A stretch of DNA of 64,000 nt from Drosophila miranda (taxonomy: Eukaryota; Arthropoda; Insecta; Diptera; Drosophilidae). The stretch is taken from contig NW_022881603.1 of NCBI RefSeq assembly GCF_003369915.1, positions 44,703,723 to 44,767,722 of the forward strand, read 5' to 3'. The notes under the pieces are model-generated. The model made no database searches, was not told the origin of the DNA, and saw nothing but the letters and a program-made list of their open reading frames with translations. Below are positions 33,439 through 44,296 of the stretch, in pieces. The position numbers and the translations under genes are program-made. The number at the start of each line of letters is the position of its first letter. Positions within the stretch are counted from its first letter, which is position 1.

Positions 33439-33725
33439 TGTATCTGCCGTTAGCGTAACCAATGGGCCAAACTGACTGCTAAGATATGGCGTACAAAATT
33501 TGTGTACGTACATATGTATGTACATATATCTCATCATATGAGTAAACCATATTTTGACACTTATTCCAGATACCCGGTAATAAATTTATTGATTAATTTC
33601 TCAATATGTATACCGCATAATTTTTTAAATAATCACAAATTATACTGTTGCAATGTTTTAATGCCTTTATCAATTTCTGAGAGAGCTTGTCAAGCAACGC
33701 ACCTGTAGCATATGTGGAGAGTTCT
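33439..33725. other. Right end of segmental duplication copy A
   Basis: AT-rich DNA ending GCATATGTGGAGAGTTC, where it joins a DINE-1 fragment; the same words precede single-copy DNA at 40043. No gene. Confidence 0.5.
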
Positions 33726-33726
33726 A

Positions 33727-34507
33727 TCTACATCTACATTTTTAAAGATACGATAAAACCAAAAACGCAGAATCTTAGAGGATGACTATATGTTCTAGAT
33801 CGTAAAATCTCAGTCAGATCGTATAATTATTATAGCCAGAATCAAGAAAACAATTTCATTCTTTCTCGCTCTGTCTCTCTCTAACACACAGGTTTCATGG
33901 TCGGTTTTGCCAATTGCAAAATATGAGTTCAAGGATCTCAGAACCTATAACAGCCAGAGGAACCAAATTTGGTATCCACACTCCTGTGATATCGGACCTT
34001 GACCGTTTCGTGTCCAAATTTCACCACACCCCCTTCCGCCCACGCAAAGGACGAAAATCTGGGGCATCAACAAATCTCAGAGACTATAAGGGCTAGAGTA
34101 ACCAAATTTGGTATCCGCACTCCTGTTAGATCTCACTATAAAACGTATATCTCAAAATTTCGCCCCACCCCCTTCCGCCCACACAAAGAACGAAAATCTG
34201 TTGCATCCACAATATTGCAGATTCGAGAAAACTAAAAACGCAGAATCATAGATAACGACCATATCTATCAGATTGCTGAATGTGGATCAGATCAGATAAT
34301 TTTTATAGCCAAAAGGAACAAATCAATTTGCACTGGCTACGCAGCGCCCGACGTCACGCTCAGACTGATTTTCTGTCTCTCTCGCACGCACTCTTTGTCG
34401 TGTCGTTTAATATTAGCTGCTTCTGCCGGAGGAGAGCCATCCTGACTAAGTATCGGGTATAAATGTAGAGTTGCGGTGTACGCAGCAACTCACAACGTTC
34501 CCCCTCG
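33727..34507 (+). mobile_element. Chimeric, 5'-truncated DINE-1 at the duplication junction
   Basis: Starts inside the element (CATCTACATTTTTAAAG). Its left half has TTTCATGGTCGGTTTTGCC, as in the copy at 20763. Its right half has the CCGCCCACACAAAGAACG and GAATGTGGATCAG variants of the copy at 22128. The switch lies at about 34080-34140. It therefore appears to be a recombinant of the two DINE-1 copies. Confidence 0.8.
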
Positions 34508-34996
34508 TTTCAACTGCATTTATTGAATATTATTATAAACGTTTGTTGCATGTACTGTACCTTTTCATAAAGAAAACGTATTATGTATATATGTACTATA
34601 TGTCTATTTTTACAATGAGCGTGTGCGCGCCTTAATTCGGATTTCAACATATTAAAATATTTTAATTCGGTAAATACTAAATAATGTAGCTGCCCATAAT
34701 TTAATGGCACATCGACATTGGGTATCTATCAATTTGTTAAATATTAAAACGTTTTCCAGCCCCTTTGAAAAGTTTTAATACCTTTTTGCTTGTAGGTTTA
34801 GTAAATCGCAGAAAAACAATTGGATAGCAAGAATCGTATTAAATGTCATAGAAGCATGTGCCACTACAAGCTCTGAATGTTTGTCAATGAATCGCCAGCA
34901 TTTTTCTTTTTCTTTGTTCTTTATGATTTCCTTCCTCAGTTGATGACGTTGTTCGTATCACCATCACTTTCTGCCATGCTTGTGGAATCGAGACTT

Positions 34997-35652
34997 TCAT
35001 AAACTGCAGAGTGATGGTCTGCTGTGTTTAATAAATATAATATCCATGTTCAGTGAAATGCCAAATCCCTGTACATTTATTTCTATAGATAAACTTACCC
35101 TTTACAACGATAGTAATTGCTGATGCCTTTGTAGACGCATGACATAAGGGATGGCCGTAACCTGCTGTTGGTGTTTGATGTCTGTTGCTCCACATCCTGT
35201 GACGAGTCTTTGCTGAGGGCCAGGCTTAGGCTGTTTTGTTCGTAGGGGGACAAATACTCGCCGTTCCGTTTTCCATATCGAGAGCCAAGAAAAAAACGAT
35301 CATTTCGTGGTACAATTATGAGACATCGCGTTTTCGAGCTATCAACACTAGTTGCCCCACCGCCGGTGACAGCGTTGCCGCTGGACCGCCCGTAGCGACT
35401 TCCCACAAAGAAGGCTGGCCTTTTTTGCAATGCTTGCATACCTGTAAAGTTAAACAATTACAAATATAATATATGAAGCTATTGGATATGGGGGTACAGA
35501 CCTCCGCCGTCTTGCCCATGCGTGTTTTCAACATACGATTGATCGGTGGGCACTGCACATACGTCCTCGGACAGCACCGCGCAAATCGTAATCAATAAGA
35601 GCCCCAAATAAAATTGTCGCGGCTGTGTAGGGAGCTGATTCGCATTCCACAT
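34997..35652 (-). CDS. RYa: RYamide neuropeptide precursor, copy B (both peptides intact)
   Basis: Exons on the minus strand: 35502-35652 (signal peptide), 35099-35441 and a terminal exon from 35021. It encodes KR-PAFFVGSRY-GR and NDRFFLGSRY-GKR, both amidation-ready, matching the known fly RYamide pattern. Compared with copy A, exon 3 has lost two bases right after its acceptor (CACAG|CAGACC against CACAG|CAGTGACC), so the tail changes frame and stops at 34997-34999. If splicing is skipped, the same TAA across the donor ends the protein. The peptides are unaffected either way. Other differences: TRR to TRC upstream of the second peptide. Copy B is the better candidate for the working gene. 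Confidence 0.9.
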
Positions 35653-35796
35653 TTTGATGTCCTTTTACCTATATCTCTGCAATAGAATAAGTTCATTGCG
35701 AGTCAGCATAAATACTGCAGAGTTAGATTGTATCTATTCATAATATTTGTTTCCCGAGAAGAAATTGAATACCAAATGCGCTATGCTAAATAAATA

Positions 35797-36881
35797 ACGA
35801 GGGGGAACGTTGTGAGTTGCTGCGGACACCGCAACTCTACAGATATACCCGATACTAAGTCAGTATGGCTCTCCTCCGGCAGACGCCGCTAATATTAAAC
35901 GACACGACAAAGAGTGCGTGCGAGAGAGACAGAAAATCAGTCTGAGCGTGACGCCGGGCGCTGCGTAGCCACTGCAAATTGATTTGTTCCTATTGGCTAT
36001 AAAAATGATCTGATCTGATCCAGATTCAGCAATCTGATAGATATGGTCATTATCTATGATTCTGCGTTTTTAGTTTTCTCGAATGTGCAATATTGTGGAT
36101 GCAACAGATTTTCGTCCTTTGTGTGGGCGGAAGGGGGTGGGGTGAAATTTTGAGATACACGTTTTATAGTAAGATCTAACAGGAGTGCGGACACCAAATT
36201 TGGTTACTCTATCCTTAATAGTCTCTGAGATTTTTGAATATCCCCAGATTTTCGTCCTTTGCGGGGGCGGAAGGGAGTGTGGCGAAATTTTGAAACAAAC
36301 TCGTCTCGGTCCGATATATTAGGAGTGTGGATACCAAATTTGGTTGCTCTAACTTTTGTAGTCTCTGAGATCTAGGCGCTAATGTTTTACTCTAAGCAAA
36401 GCCGCCTATGCTACATGTGCGTTAGAGAGAGACAGGGCGAGAAAAAATGAAATTGTTTTCTTGATGCTGGCTATAATAATAATACGATCCAATTCAGATT
36501 CCGCAGTCTTAAAGATATGGTCATTCTCTACAATTCTACGTTTTTGGTTTTCTCATATCTTTAAAATTGTGGATGCCACAGATTTTCGTCCTTTGTGGGG
36601 GCGGAAGTGGGCGGGGCGAAGTTTTGAAATATTTTTGTAGCAATGACATATCACAGAAGTCTGGGTCCAAAACATCGTTGCTCTAGCTCTTATAGTCTTT
36701 GAGCACTAGGCGCTGAAGGGGACGGACAGACGGACAGACGGACAGACAGACAGGGCTCAATCGACTGATCAAGAATATATATACTTTATGGGGTCGGAAA
36801 CGATTCCTTCTGGACGTTACACACATCCACTTTTACCACAAATCTAATATACCCCAATACTCATTTTGAGTATCGGGTATA
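35797..36881 (-). mobile_element. DINE-1-like Helitron, full length, inserted in copy B
   Basis: Reads from CGAGGGGGAACG to CTCATTTTGAGTATCGGGTATA, so its 5' end is on the right. It sits inside the divergent RYamide/Ala-rich intergenic region. The unoccupied site is in copy A at about 24497 (GCTAAATAAATAAAAATGG). The middle is of the CGTAGCATAGG subtype, with (GACA)n and (GACG)n tracts near 36720-36755. Confidence 0.9.
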
Positions 36882-37454
36882 AAAATGGAAATCATTAAAT
36901 ATAATATTCCCCAGATAATGACTCCTCAGAACTAATTCGATGCTGTTACTTGCATTAATGGTAATTAAAGTGGGTAGAATGAACGGCAAACATTTTGCAA
37001 TGGTAGCTGAACAGAAAAGGTTTAAGTTTGTCCTTCCATGCACAGGTGTTTGACAGAATAATACCTTTTTGGTCACGTACATTCATGGCGCGGCAGATAT
37101 AATTACCTTATAAAAATACTTTACAAAGGCAGCTTTATTTCAGCCATGAGTCGACAGCTCATCAGCAGGTCCAGTACGCAGAACAGACAAATTCATTTTG
37201 TAGACGTCTTACGTAACAGTGAAAAACTTCATGCCGATTCACTTTTTGACCAATTTGAAAACTGGTCTGGAATAATAAGGATTATTAAAGCACCCTTTCA
37301 TTTCCGGCAAATGTAAGTAAGGTACTTGCAAAAAGCAGCAAAAAAAATTTGAAAGAGCGAAAGTTTACAAACTATTACTAAACGTTCAAATAACGCCGCT
37401 CCTACGTGAGTAATTGTTGATACTTTTCCCGATTGCATAGGAGGCCAAGCTATG
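36882..37454. other. Upstream region of Ala-rich gene, copy B
   Basis: Equivalent of about 24498-25003 in copy A, plus about 69 bp (near 37085-37155) absent from copy A. No gene. Confidence 0.5.
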
Positions 37455-37487
37455 TAGAAATAGTAATGCTAACAGCTCAAAGCTCAG
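37455..37487 (+). promoter_or_regulatory. Core promoter of Ala-rich gene copy B, altered TATA box
   Basis: The position of the TATA box reads TAGAAATAG (37455-37463) against TATAAATAG in copy A. The downstream initiator-like TCAGCATT is unchanged. A T to G change at the third base would weaken TBP binding, so reduced expression of copy B is likely. Confidence 0.55.
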
Positions 37488-37511
37488 CATTACTCAGTTG
37501 TCCTCAAAAGA

Positions 37512-38219
37512 ATGCATTTCACAAAGACACGAAGCTGCCGGTCAACTATGCCATTGATGCTTCTACTAATTGTTCTAACTGCTGGTGCCTGGTGTGCTTC
37601 CAGCTCCAAGCCGTTAGAAAAGCGGAGTCTCGCTTTGGACGTCTATCCCGAAGCCAGCATTCCATGGGCTATAACGAGTGGCCCGCGAGCTTTGAACGGA
37701 GGGCCTTGGAACCTTGGTTGGCCCACTTGGAGTGGGGGACACACCTCGCTGGGAATCGGGCCGACACCCAACGAAGTTGCACACGCTATTTCGGTAGCTA
37801 AGCAGGCCTCAGCCAATGTTCTTATAGCGCAGCAGCATTTACAAGCGGCTAAGGAAAACGTGTTAAATCAGCAACGCATCGCCACGGAAAGACAAACTCA
37901 GGCAGTAATACTGAAGCAAAAGTCTCAGGCGGCGGCTGCGATTCAACGTTCTGAGGCGATACAGCAGCGTCTTGCTGCCTCAAAGGCAGCTGTGGCACAT
38001 GCTGCTGCTCATGCAGCTGCTGCGGAAATCCAGAAAACCGAACATGAGGCGGCCAAGCTTGGCCACTTCACAAGAAACGCGCACCCGGGAGTTGGTAATC
38101 CACTCCCTACTATTGGATCGGGAAATAATAATTTTTCGCCCTCCAATGTAGAAACGATCGGATTTGGGCATTGGCTCTCTGGCAGTACCGCAGGGAAATC
38201 TGTCAATAATTGGTACTGA
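37512..38219 (+). CDS. Secreted Ala/Gln-rich protein, copy B
   Basis: 235 residues, with the same signal peptide, Trp/Gly segment and Ala/Gln-rich helix as 25061-25768 and a single replacement (NPLPTIGSG). The stop is TGA, followed by AAGAATAAAAAAAAATTGC, a stretch missing from copy A. The open frame and near-identity show either recent duplication or constraint; the family is unknown to me. Confidence 0.8.
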   Translation: MHFTKTRSCRSTMPLMLLLIVLTAGAWCASSSKPLEKRSLALDVYPEASIPWAITSGPRALNGGPWNLGWPTWSGGHTSLGIGPTPNEVAHAISVAKQASANVLIAQQHLQAAKENVLNQQRIATERQTQAVILKQKSQAAAAIQRSEAIQQRLAASKAAVAHAAAHAAAAEIQKTEHEAAKLGHFTRNAHPGVGNPLPTIGSGNNNFSPSNVETIGFGHWLSGSTAGKSVNNWY

Positions 38220-39492
38220 AGAATAAAAAAAAATTGCTTAATGATAAAGTGCTTTGTGGGCTCAGCTGTAAGCAATTTTTGTTAAAAAGTATAATTAATT
38301 ATATACCCAGAAATTAGGGCAATGAGTAAATTTTCATACATAATAAGAATAACAAATTTTCTTGTGATCTATATATACATATATATTATGTGATATATAA
38401 TGATCATAATACACGTTTTGGTTTGCTTCATGTGTGACTAAAAGAAGTCACATTTATGCTGATTTATGAAATATATCACATTTCTTGTAAAAGGAAATAT
38501 TAATGTTGTCTGATAGCACCGATATAATAACTTAAATTTATGGTTAAATTATGCAAATAAATAATGCATAATTTTCACCTCTAAAGATCAAAACGTTGAC
38601 CCACTCCGGTACTCCGGTACACGTCCACATGTTTTGTTGAAACGCCCTTGGACTCCCAGAGGCGGGAGGTCTTGATGACCCTTAGAGTTGTCGGCATTAT
38701 TACAGAGGTGGTCTGCGGACGAACCACGTAAATACTATCGCATCGTTCTATTTTCCTGAGACTGCTACACGTGCTTCATGCGTGTGGTCCTAGGGCATGC
38801 TTTCTACTCATGTTAACCTTTTTTTTTAGGGTGTCTGCTGTTTACTGAGGTGTGCTGGTGTAATTTGTAACCGGACCAACGCTGATGTTGGTCGTCTGTG
38901 CTGCCAACGAACAGTCATGTTCCTAATTCAGGTGTAGTTTAACTTTGTTTTGCTGTGTAATTTCTTTATGTGGAGCACAGAATGCAAAAATGTACTTTTT
39001 TGTCAGCTAATGAGTCTACTGTTCATTAGTACGTCCCCAATTGATGGTTAGCTCTGATTAGACGGAACTTAAAATACCCTTGCAGTTTCACCTAAAAGCT
39101 CGTCAAATCCACATTTTCAAAATCACAAAAGGAAGCATATAAAAGTATATTCCCCATAAAGTATATACTAGTGTACATATGTACATATGTGGATCAGCGA
39201 AATCAGCCACTAGCAATATATCCATATTCTAGTCGGTAGTGTATAAATAAATGATAGCTAAAATAATCGCCTTTAGTTTTTAGCACTACCCTTTTTACAT
39301 ACACAAATTAGAAAGTATTGGTCAGTGCAAGGAACCAAAAATAACTAGAAAAGACAAAGGTTTTGCGTTAACGGCTTACAGGCGAAGGAAATGAATACAT
39401 ACATATGTATGTACATTCTTTTATAAGCGGGAACTTTCTTAAGTGTCAACAATCACAAACACAAACAAATAAATTTTAATAGACGTCTCTAG
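38220..39492. other. Downstream region of copy B, with intact pre-insertion site
   Basis: Matches 25769-26580 joined to 32767-33183 of copy A. At 39043-39047 a single GATGG marks the empty site of the BEL insertion. No gene is recognised; AT-rich with ATATATACATATATATT words. Confidence 0.6.
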
Positions 39493-39747
39493 GTAACAAA
39501 CGCCGCATTAACTCGCCCTAAATTGCAATTAGCGAATATATTTGGCAATTTGGTAATTGACGGGCCAGCCTTTACGCAGCTGTGGGAACTTGTTGACAGA
39601 ACAAAGAACAATAAGAAGAAAATGCAAAATCGTATTGAACTCAACCAAAAGGACTTGACTTGGTGGTGTAGCGTAAAGCTCAGGCTTAAAACGACTCGTG
39701 GCAGTTTAAAAAAAACAACAGATCTTTCAATCACCTTCGCCAGATAA
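39493..39747 (+). CDS. Hypothetical exon-like frame, copy B
   Basis: The counterpart of 33184-33438 with two amino-acid differences and the same TAA stop. See that entry; the family is unknown. Confidence 0.35.
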   Translation, partial: VTNAALTRPKLQLANIFGNLVIDGPAFTQLWELVDRTKNNKKKMQNRIELNQKDLTWWCSVKLRLKTTRGSLKKTTDLSITFAR

Positions 39748-40074
39748 TGTATCTGCCGTTAGCGTTACCAATGGGCCAAACTGACTGCTAAGATATGGCG
39801 TACAAAATTTGTTTACGTACATATGTATTTACATATATCTCATCATATGAGTAAACCATATTTTGACACTGATGATATGCCTTATTCCAGATACCCGGTA
39901 ATAAATTTATTGATTAATTTCTCAATATGTATACCGCAACATTTTTAAATAATCACAAATTATACTGTTGCAATGTTTTAATGACTTTATCAATTTCTGA
40001 GAGAGCTTGTCAAGCAACGCACCTGTAGCATATGTGGAGAGTTCACGTACTCAGAGAATGGCAATTTAATTGCA

Positions 40075-40303
40075 TCAATCATAAATTTGGTTCAATTTTG
40101 GGTTATCGGGCGCAATAATTTGATTTCCATCAGGGCGTAACGAAGCGAATGTGAATGTTCTTAAATCAAAATTTATGGGTTGGGGTCGGTCGTGCATCGT
40201 AAATACTGTTATCTACCTCTGAGTCCCCATGCTCAACCACAAAGCAAGTATGCTGAAATGGTGGCTTGTCCAGAGTAAAGGTAACATTCGATTTTACTGT
40301 AAA
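40075..40303 (-). pseudogene. Degenerate coding fragment, unidentified
   Basis: The minus strand reads FTVKSNVTFTLDKPPFQHTC, then FVVEHGDSEVDNSIYDARP, a TGA, FKNIHIRFVTP, and after a frame change DGNQIIAPDNPKLNQ before TGA. The pieces look like one soluble protein broken by a stop and a shift. I cannot name it. The neighbouring stretch 40330-40536 is open on both strands and could belong to the same lost gene. Confidence 0.35.
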
Positions 40304-43033
40304 CACAATCGTTTAACAACCTAAACAAGGTGGAAGGTGTCTTAAAAAGGGCAAATGGCCGTATACACGTACGAAATCTTTATTTCGTCAGTTTTGTGCG
40401 TCAGCGATGCCTGAATGCCAATACCGGCCTGGGTATCTCTTGGAAAAACTTTATCGGGCCTCAAAAGCAAACCTTTCACGAGCAGATGCCATGCTTCCTT
40501 AATAAAGCAAAGTCCGAATTGACCGGTTTTCGCTAAATAAACTTCCTAATACATCTGTAAAACTTTAATAGAATTTATAACTGAATTTAGCCCAATCCCA
40601 ACACCGAGAAGGGAAATTATTCTCAGCACCCGTACACCGGGCTCTGAAGGTTGCCAGTGGAGGCTATTGCAGATTTTGATAATAATAAAAATCCGTTCGT
40701 TTTTGACAACACGCTTCTATTGCAGCTGCCATGTCCTGCCAGACAAAATGAAATAAACACAACCAACAGAAAAGAAAACAATGTTCAGCCGCATTTTAAA
40801 ACTTCCATCATTAGTTAATCATAGTAAAATTCTTGGTGTGATTTTTGTGCACAACTTGTTCAAGGGTGACGTAGATGGGTTTGTTGAGCCGCATAAACTT
40901 CACGATTCCTATTAGATACACTATCAAACTATGTACCGCTGTCCCATCCGTTTTGTAGATCGAATTATTCGTTTATAGTTCTAATTCCCTTCCTCTTATT
41001 AAATTACTAATACTCACAAACCTTTCTCGTAATTAGTAATTGTAGTGGTATTTGTATTTTGAATGCATGCTTAAATCTCCTAGTAATGTTTAGTTCTAAT
41101 TTGCTTCGCATATTAGTCTAACAGCTATTTTTCCTGCATGTTCGCGTTCGATTCGGTTAATCATTGCAATTATTGCATATCAATGTCCAAATATCATAAC
41201 ATTAAAATTATGTACATAAGAACTAGTTGTTAGTGAGTCCTTCGCAAGTCGATCCGCAAGTGGAATCTCTAGACCGATAGATAGTGCAAGAAATTATTTG
41301 CCAAGCTGCTTGTATCATTTTTCAGAAAACTGTAAAACAAAACTATTTTAAGGGCCTGCGGTGTCGGGACAAAAGTTGGCACTGGTGCAGTAAGCCACAA
41401 TCAACGGGGCGGACTTTATTTCCCCGCTAAGAAGCGGATGCCACTCAACTCATGAATACTGATTGAACGAACCTGTGTCGACCTTTTGTTGCGTAAAGTT
41501 TTTCGCTCGCCTCGCTGTTTATTAGTAATTTGCAACCAACATAATAATTGGACTATTCATTATTACATAGTTAATATCTACATATTGACTAAGTTCCATT
41601 TACAGGTGGTTTTTATGTATATTTACACAATTTCCCATTTAATAGTATACATATATTTATGCAGCTGGAATTATGCTGATACGTTATTAATTATTAAGCA
41701 CTAAGTAGAAATTATCGAGGATATTGATTTGCCAAAGATTGAGCATTCAAAAGTAAGAAATGTGAGACAATTGGAACGCCATAGTTGGGATTTAAATTAA
41801 GGAGATGAGATACGATATTCTGAATTTTCTTTTTGTAACAACCTGAAACAGTTGCAAAAATTTAGCCTGAAAAATTGTATTTTAATTCTAAATTAAAATT
41901 TTCACGAACCACACTTCTCTGAATCGAATCCATACAATATTATTTTCCAGTCCCTTTACCATATAAGTGGCATAGAATCACTCGATTTGCTCTGCCGACG
42001 GAAGCAACAACTTTTGTGTATCTTAATAAAAGAAATAATTATACTGTGTACTAGCTGAAGATATACCAACCAAATGTTAAATTTGTGTTACTGTACCATT
42101 TTTTTCGAATGTTAAAGTAAGTTTGTAAATGTTGGTGAAAAGTGAAGAAATCCTTCTGTTTGCTGCTGTTTTTTTATAGAACTTCTTGGTAACAAAAAGA
42201 TTAATTTAATATTTTTTATCACAAGTAATTGCGAAAATTATATTTTTTAATTTAAAGTGAACATATTTTAGTTGTATTCAAATGTTTTTCCTTTAATTAA
42301 TATGGATTCAATTTCTTAGAAGAACCTCATCATATTTGTATATTTTCTGTCGATTCCGTGATGTGAGAAAAACTTATTTAATGTTATTATCTAAGGCTTC
42401 AAATTTTTGCCTATTTGTATGAAGTTTGATTGGCAGTATGGCCAAAATCTTAAAAAAGTTGTAGGTTATAGCAACTCAAGTTCAGATATGTTTCTGGACG
42501 ATAAATATTATATATTTTCCAGAATGCACATATCCCTATATCCTTATATTAATTAGGAGCGAAACTTAATTTCGTTAACATTTTAAGGAATTCTTAATAA
42601 ATCAAAAAAAAGGAAATAAGACAAATAGAATATTAGAAGCACTTTATACAAATGTTAATGTATTAGAATTAGGAATTTTAAGAATTAGATTTAAGTAGCT
42701 TTCAACATAAACTATAGATTTAATGTGACTAGCGCAATAAATATAAGTTGAACCTGGTAGCGGTAGAATATATAATGAAATAAATAACTAACTACAAAAT
42801 AAAACAACCGAAATCATGAGGATCAGGATTAGAACAGCGTTTACTTTGATAACGAAGTATATAAAGTTTATCAATAGTGAGATTGATAATTCTATAAGGT
42901 AGCTGCCTTGGAAATCATCGTTCGAAATCCATCTTTTTCTGAAAATTTCTGCCAAATATTCAAATTTTGTGAACATAGAATCATATTGTTTAAATATATT
43001 GTTTATAGTGGAAGTTCGAAAAAATTAGCAGTA
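40304..43033. other. AT-rich spacer without recognised genes
   Basis: About 2.7 kb. The plus strand is open at 40330-40536 (68 codons) without recognisable similarity. From about 41480 on it is strongly AT-rich. I see no transposon ends, RNA genes or convincing exons. Confidence 0.5.
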
Positions 43034-43976
43034 AACGAGGGGGAACGTTGTGAGTTGCAGCGGACACCGCAACTCTACAGTTATACCCGATACTAAGTCA
43101 GTATGGCTCTCCTCCGGCAGACGCCGCTAATTTGAACGACACGACAAGGAGTGCGTGCGAGAGAGACAGAAAATCAGTCTGAGCGTGACGTCGGGCTATA
43201 AAAATGATCTGATCTGATCCAGATTCAGCAATCTGATAGATATGATCATTATCTATGATTCTGCGTTTTTAGTTTTCTCGAATGTGCAATATTGTCGATG
43301 CAAAAAATTTTCGTCCTTTGTGGGGGCGGAAGGGGGTGGGGCGAAATTCTGAGATATACGTTTTATAGTGAGATCTAACAGAAGTGCGGATACCAAATTT
43401 GGTTTCTCTAGCCTTAATAGTCTCTAAGATTTGGGGATGCTGCAGAGTTTCGTCCTTTCGTCCGATATCACAGGAGTGTGGATACCAAATTTGGTTGCTC
43501 TGGCTTTTATAGGTTCTGAGATCCTTGAACTCATATTTTGCAATTGGCAAAACCGACCATGAAACCTGTGTGTTAGAGAGAGACAGAGCGAGAAAAAATA
43601 AAATTGTTTTCTTGATTCTGGCTATAATAATTATACGATCTGATTCAGATTTTGCACTCAAGAAGATAGAGTCATCCTCAGTTTTTTTCAGTTTTTTCGT
43701 ATCTTTAAAATTGTGGATGCCACAGATTTTCGCTCTTTGTGGAGGCGGAAGTGGGTGGGGCAAAGTTTTGAAATATTCTTGTAACAGTGACATATCACAG
43801 AAGTCCGGATATAAAATGTCGTTGCTCAAGCTCTTATAGTCTTTGAGCACTAGGCGCTGATAGGGACAGACAGACAGACAGGGCTCAATCGACTCGGCTA
43901 TTGATGCTGATCAAGAATATATATACTTTATGGGGTCGGAAACGATTCCTGACTCATTTTGAGTATCGGGTATAAA
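43034..43976 (-). mobile_element. DINE-1-like Helitron (right arm of inverted composite)
   Basis: Starts near CGAGGGGGAACG (43036) and ends at GAGTATCGGGTATA. It has small internal deletions relative to 22128-23240. It forms with 43977-44865 an inverted relative of 20763-23240. Confidence 0.85.
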
Positions 43977-44296
43977 AACCAGATGACTTTTTGGAAATTT
44001 TAGCTTATGGGTATTTCTCTGAGACCTATGTATTTCTGTAGGTATCGAAACAAAGGCTGCACATTCATATAAAACTCTGTCATTGTATAACTAAAGCAAT
44101 TACATTTGGATGATGCAATTCCCTCACGAATCAGTTCCCCTATGAACATACTTCCATGTGTATGTGGGTCATGTATACCTAGCGCCACAAGAAATTTAAT
44201 TACCATAGACTCACCCGCACCGCTCTGGCTGCGTACTGAGCAAAAAGACTGAGCACTTACTCGTAAAATGCTTCCTTAAACAATAAATGAAAAATA
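43977..44296 (-). other. Inverted copy of the inter-DINE segment with 68-codon ORF
   Basis: Minus-strand ORF at 44000-44206, MVIKFLVALGIHDPHTHG..., 67 of 68 residues identical to 21896-22102. It is flanked by DINE-1 on both sides, as at the first locus. Unknown function. Confidence 0.5.

Larger units (their letters stand above)
22465..33725 (+). repeat. Segmental duplication, copy A
   Basis: This stretch is repeated in direct orientation at 33732-40043, with an offset of 11,267 at the left edge and 11,299 at RYamide. It carries RYamide, the Ala-rich secreted protein gene and the downstream 33184-33438 frame. After the BEL insertion the offset falls to 6309. Copies share the right edge GTGGAGAGTTC (33725 and 40043). 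Flanking single-copy DNA follows copy B, and a DINE-1 piece follows copy A. Confidence 0.9.
33732..40043 (+). repeat. Segmental duplication, copy B
   Basis: Direct repeat of copy A without the BEL element but with its own DINE-1 insertion (35797-36881). Gene order and orientation are the same: RYamide minus, Ala-rich protein plus, 33184-type frame plus. The right edge is at 40043, beyond which the sequence is single copy. Confidence 0.9.

Noticed and set aside
41486-43096. Short plus and minus frames in the AT-rich spacer
   Set aside because: Composition typical of random AT-rich DNA; no motifs, splice pattern or duplicate to support them.
43269-43850. 193-codon minus-strand frame
   Set aside because: It lies wholly inside a DINE-1, follows the repeated non-coding modules, and the same frame is not kept in the other DINE-1 copies.
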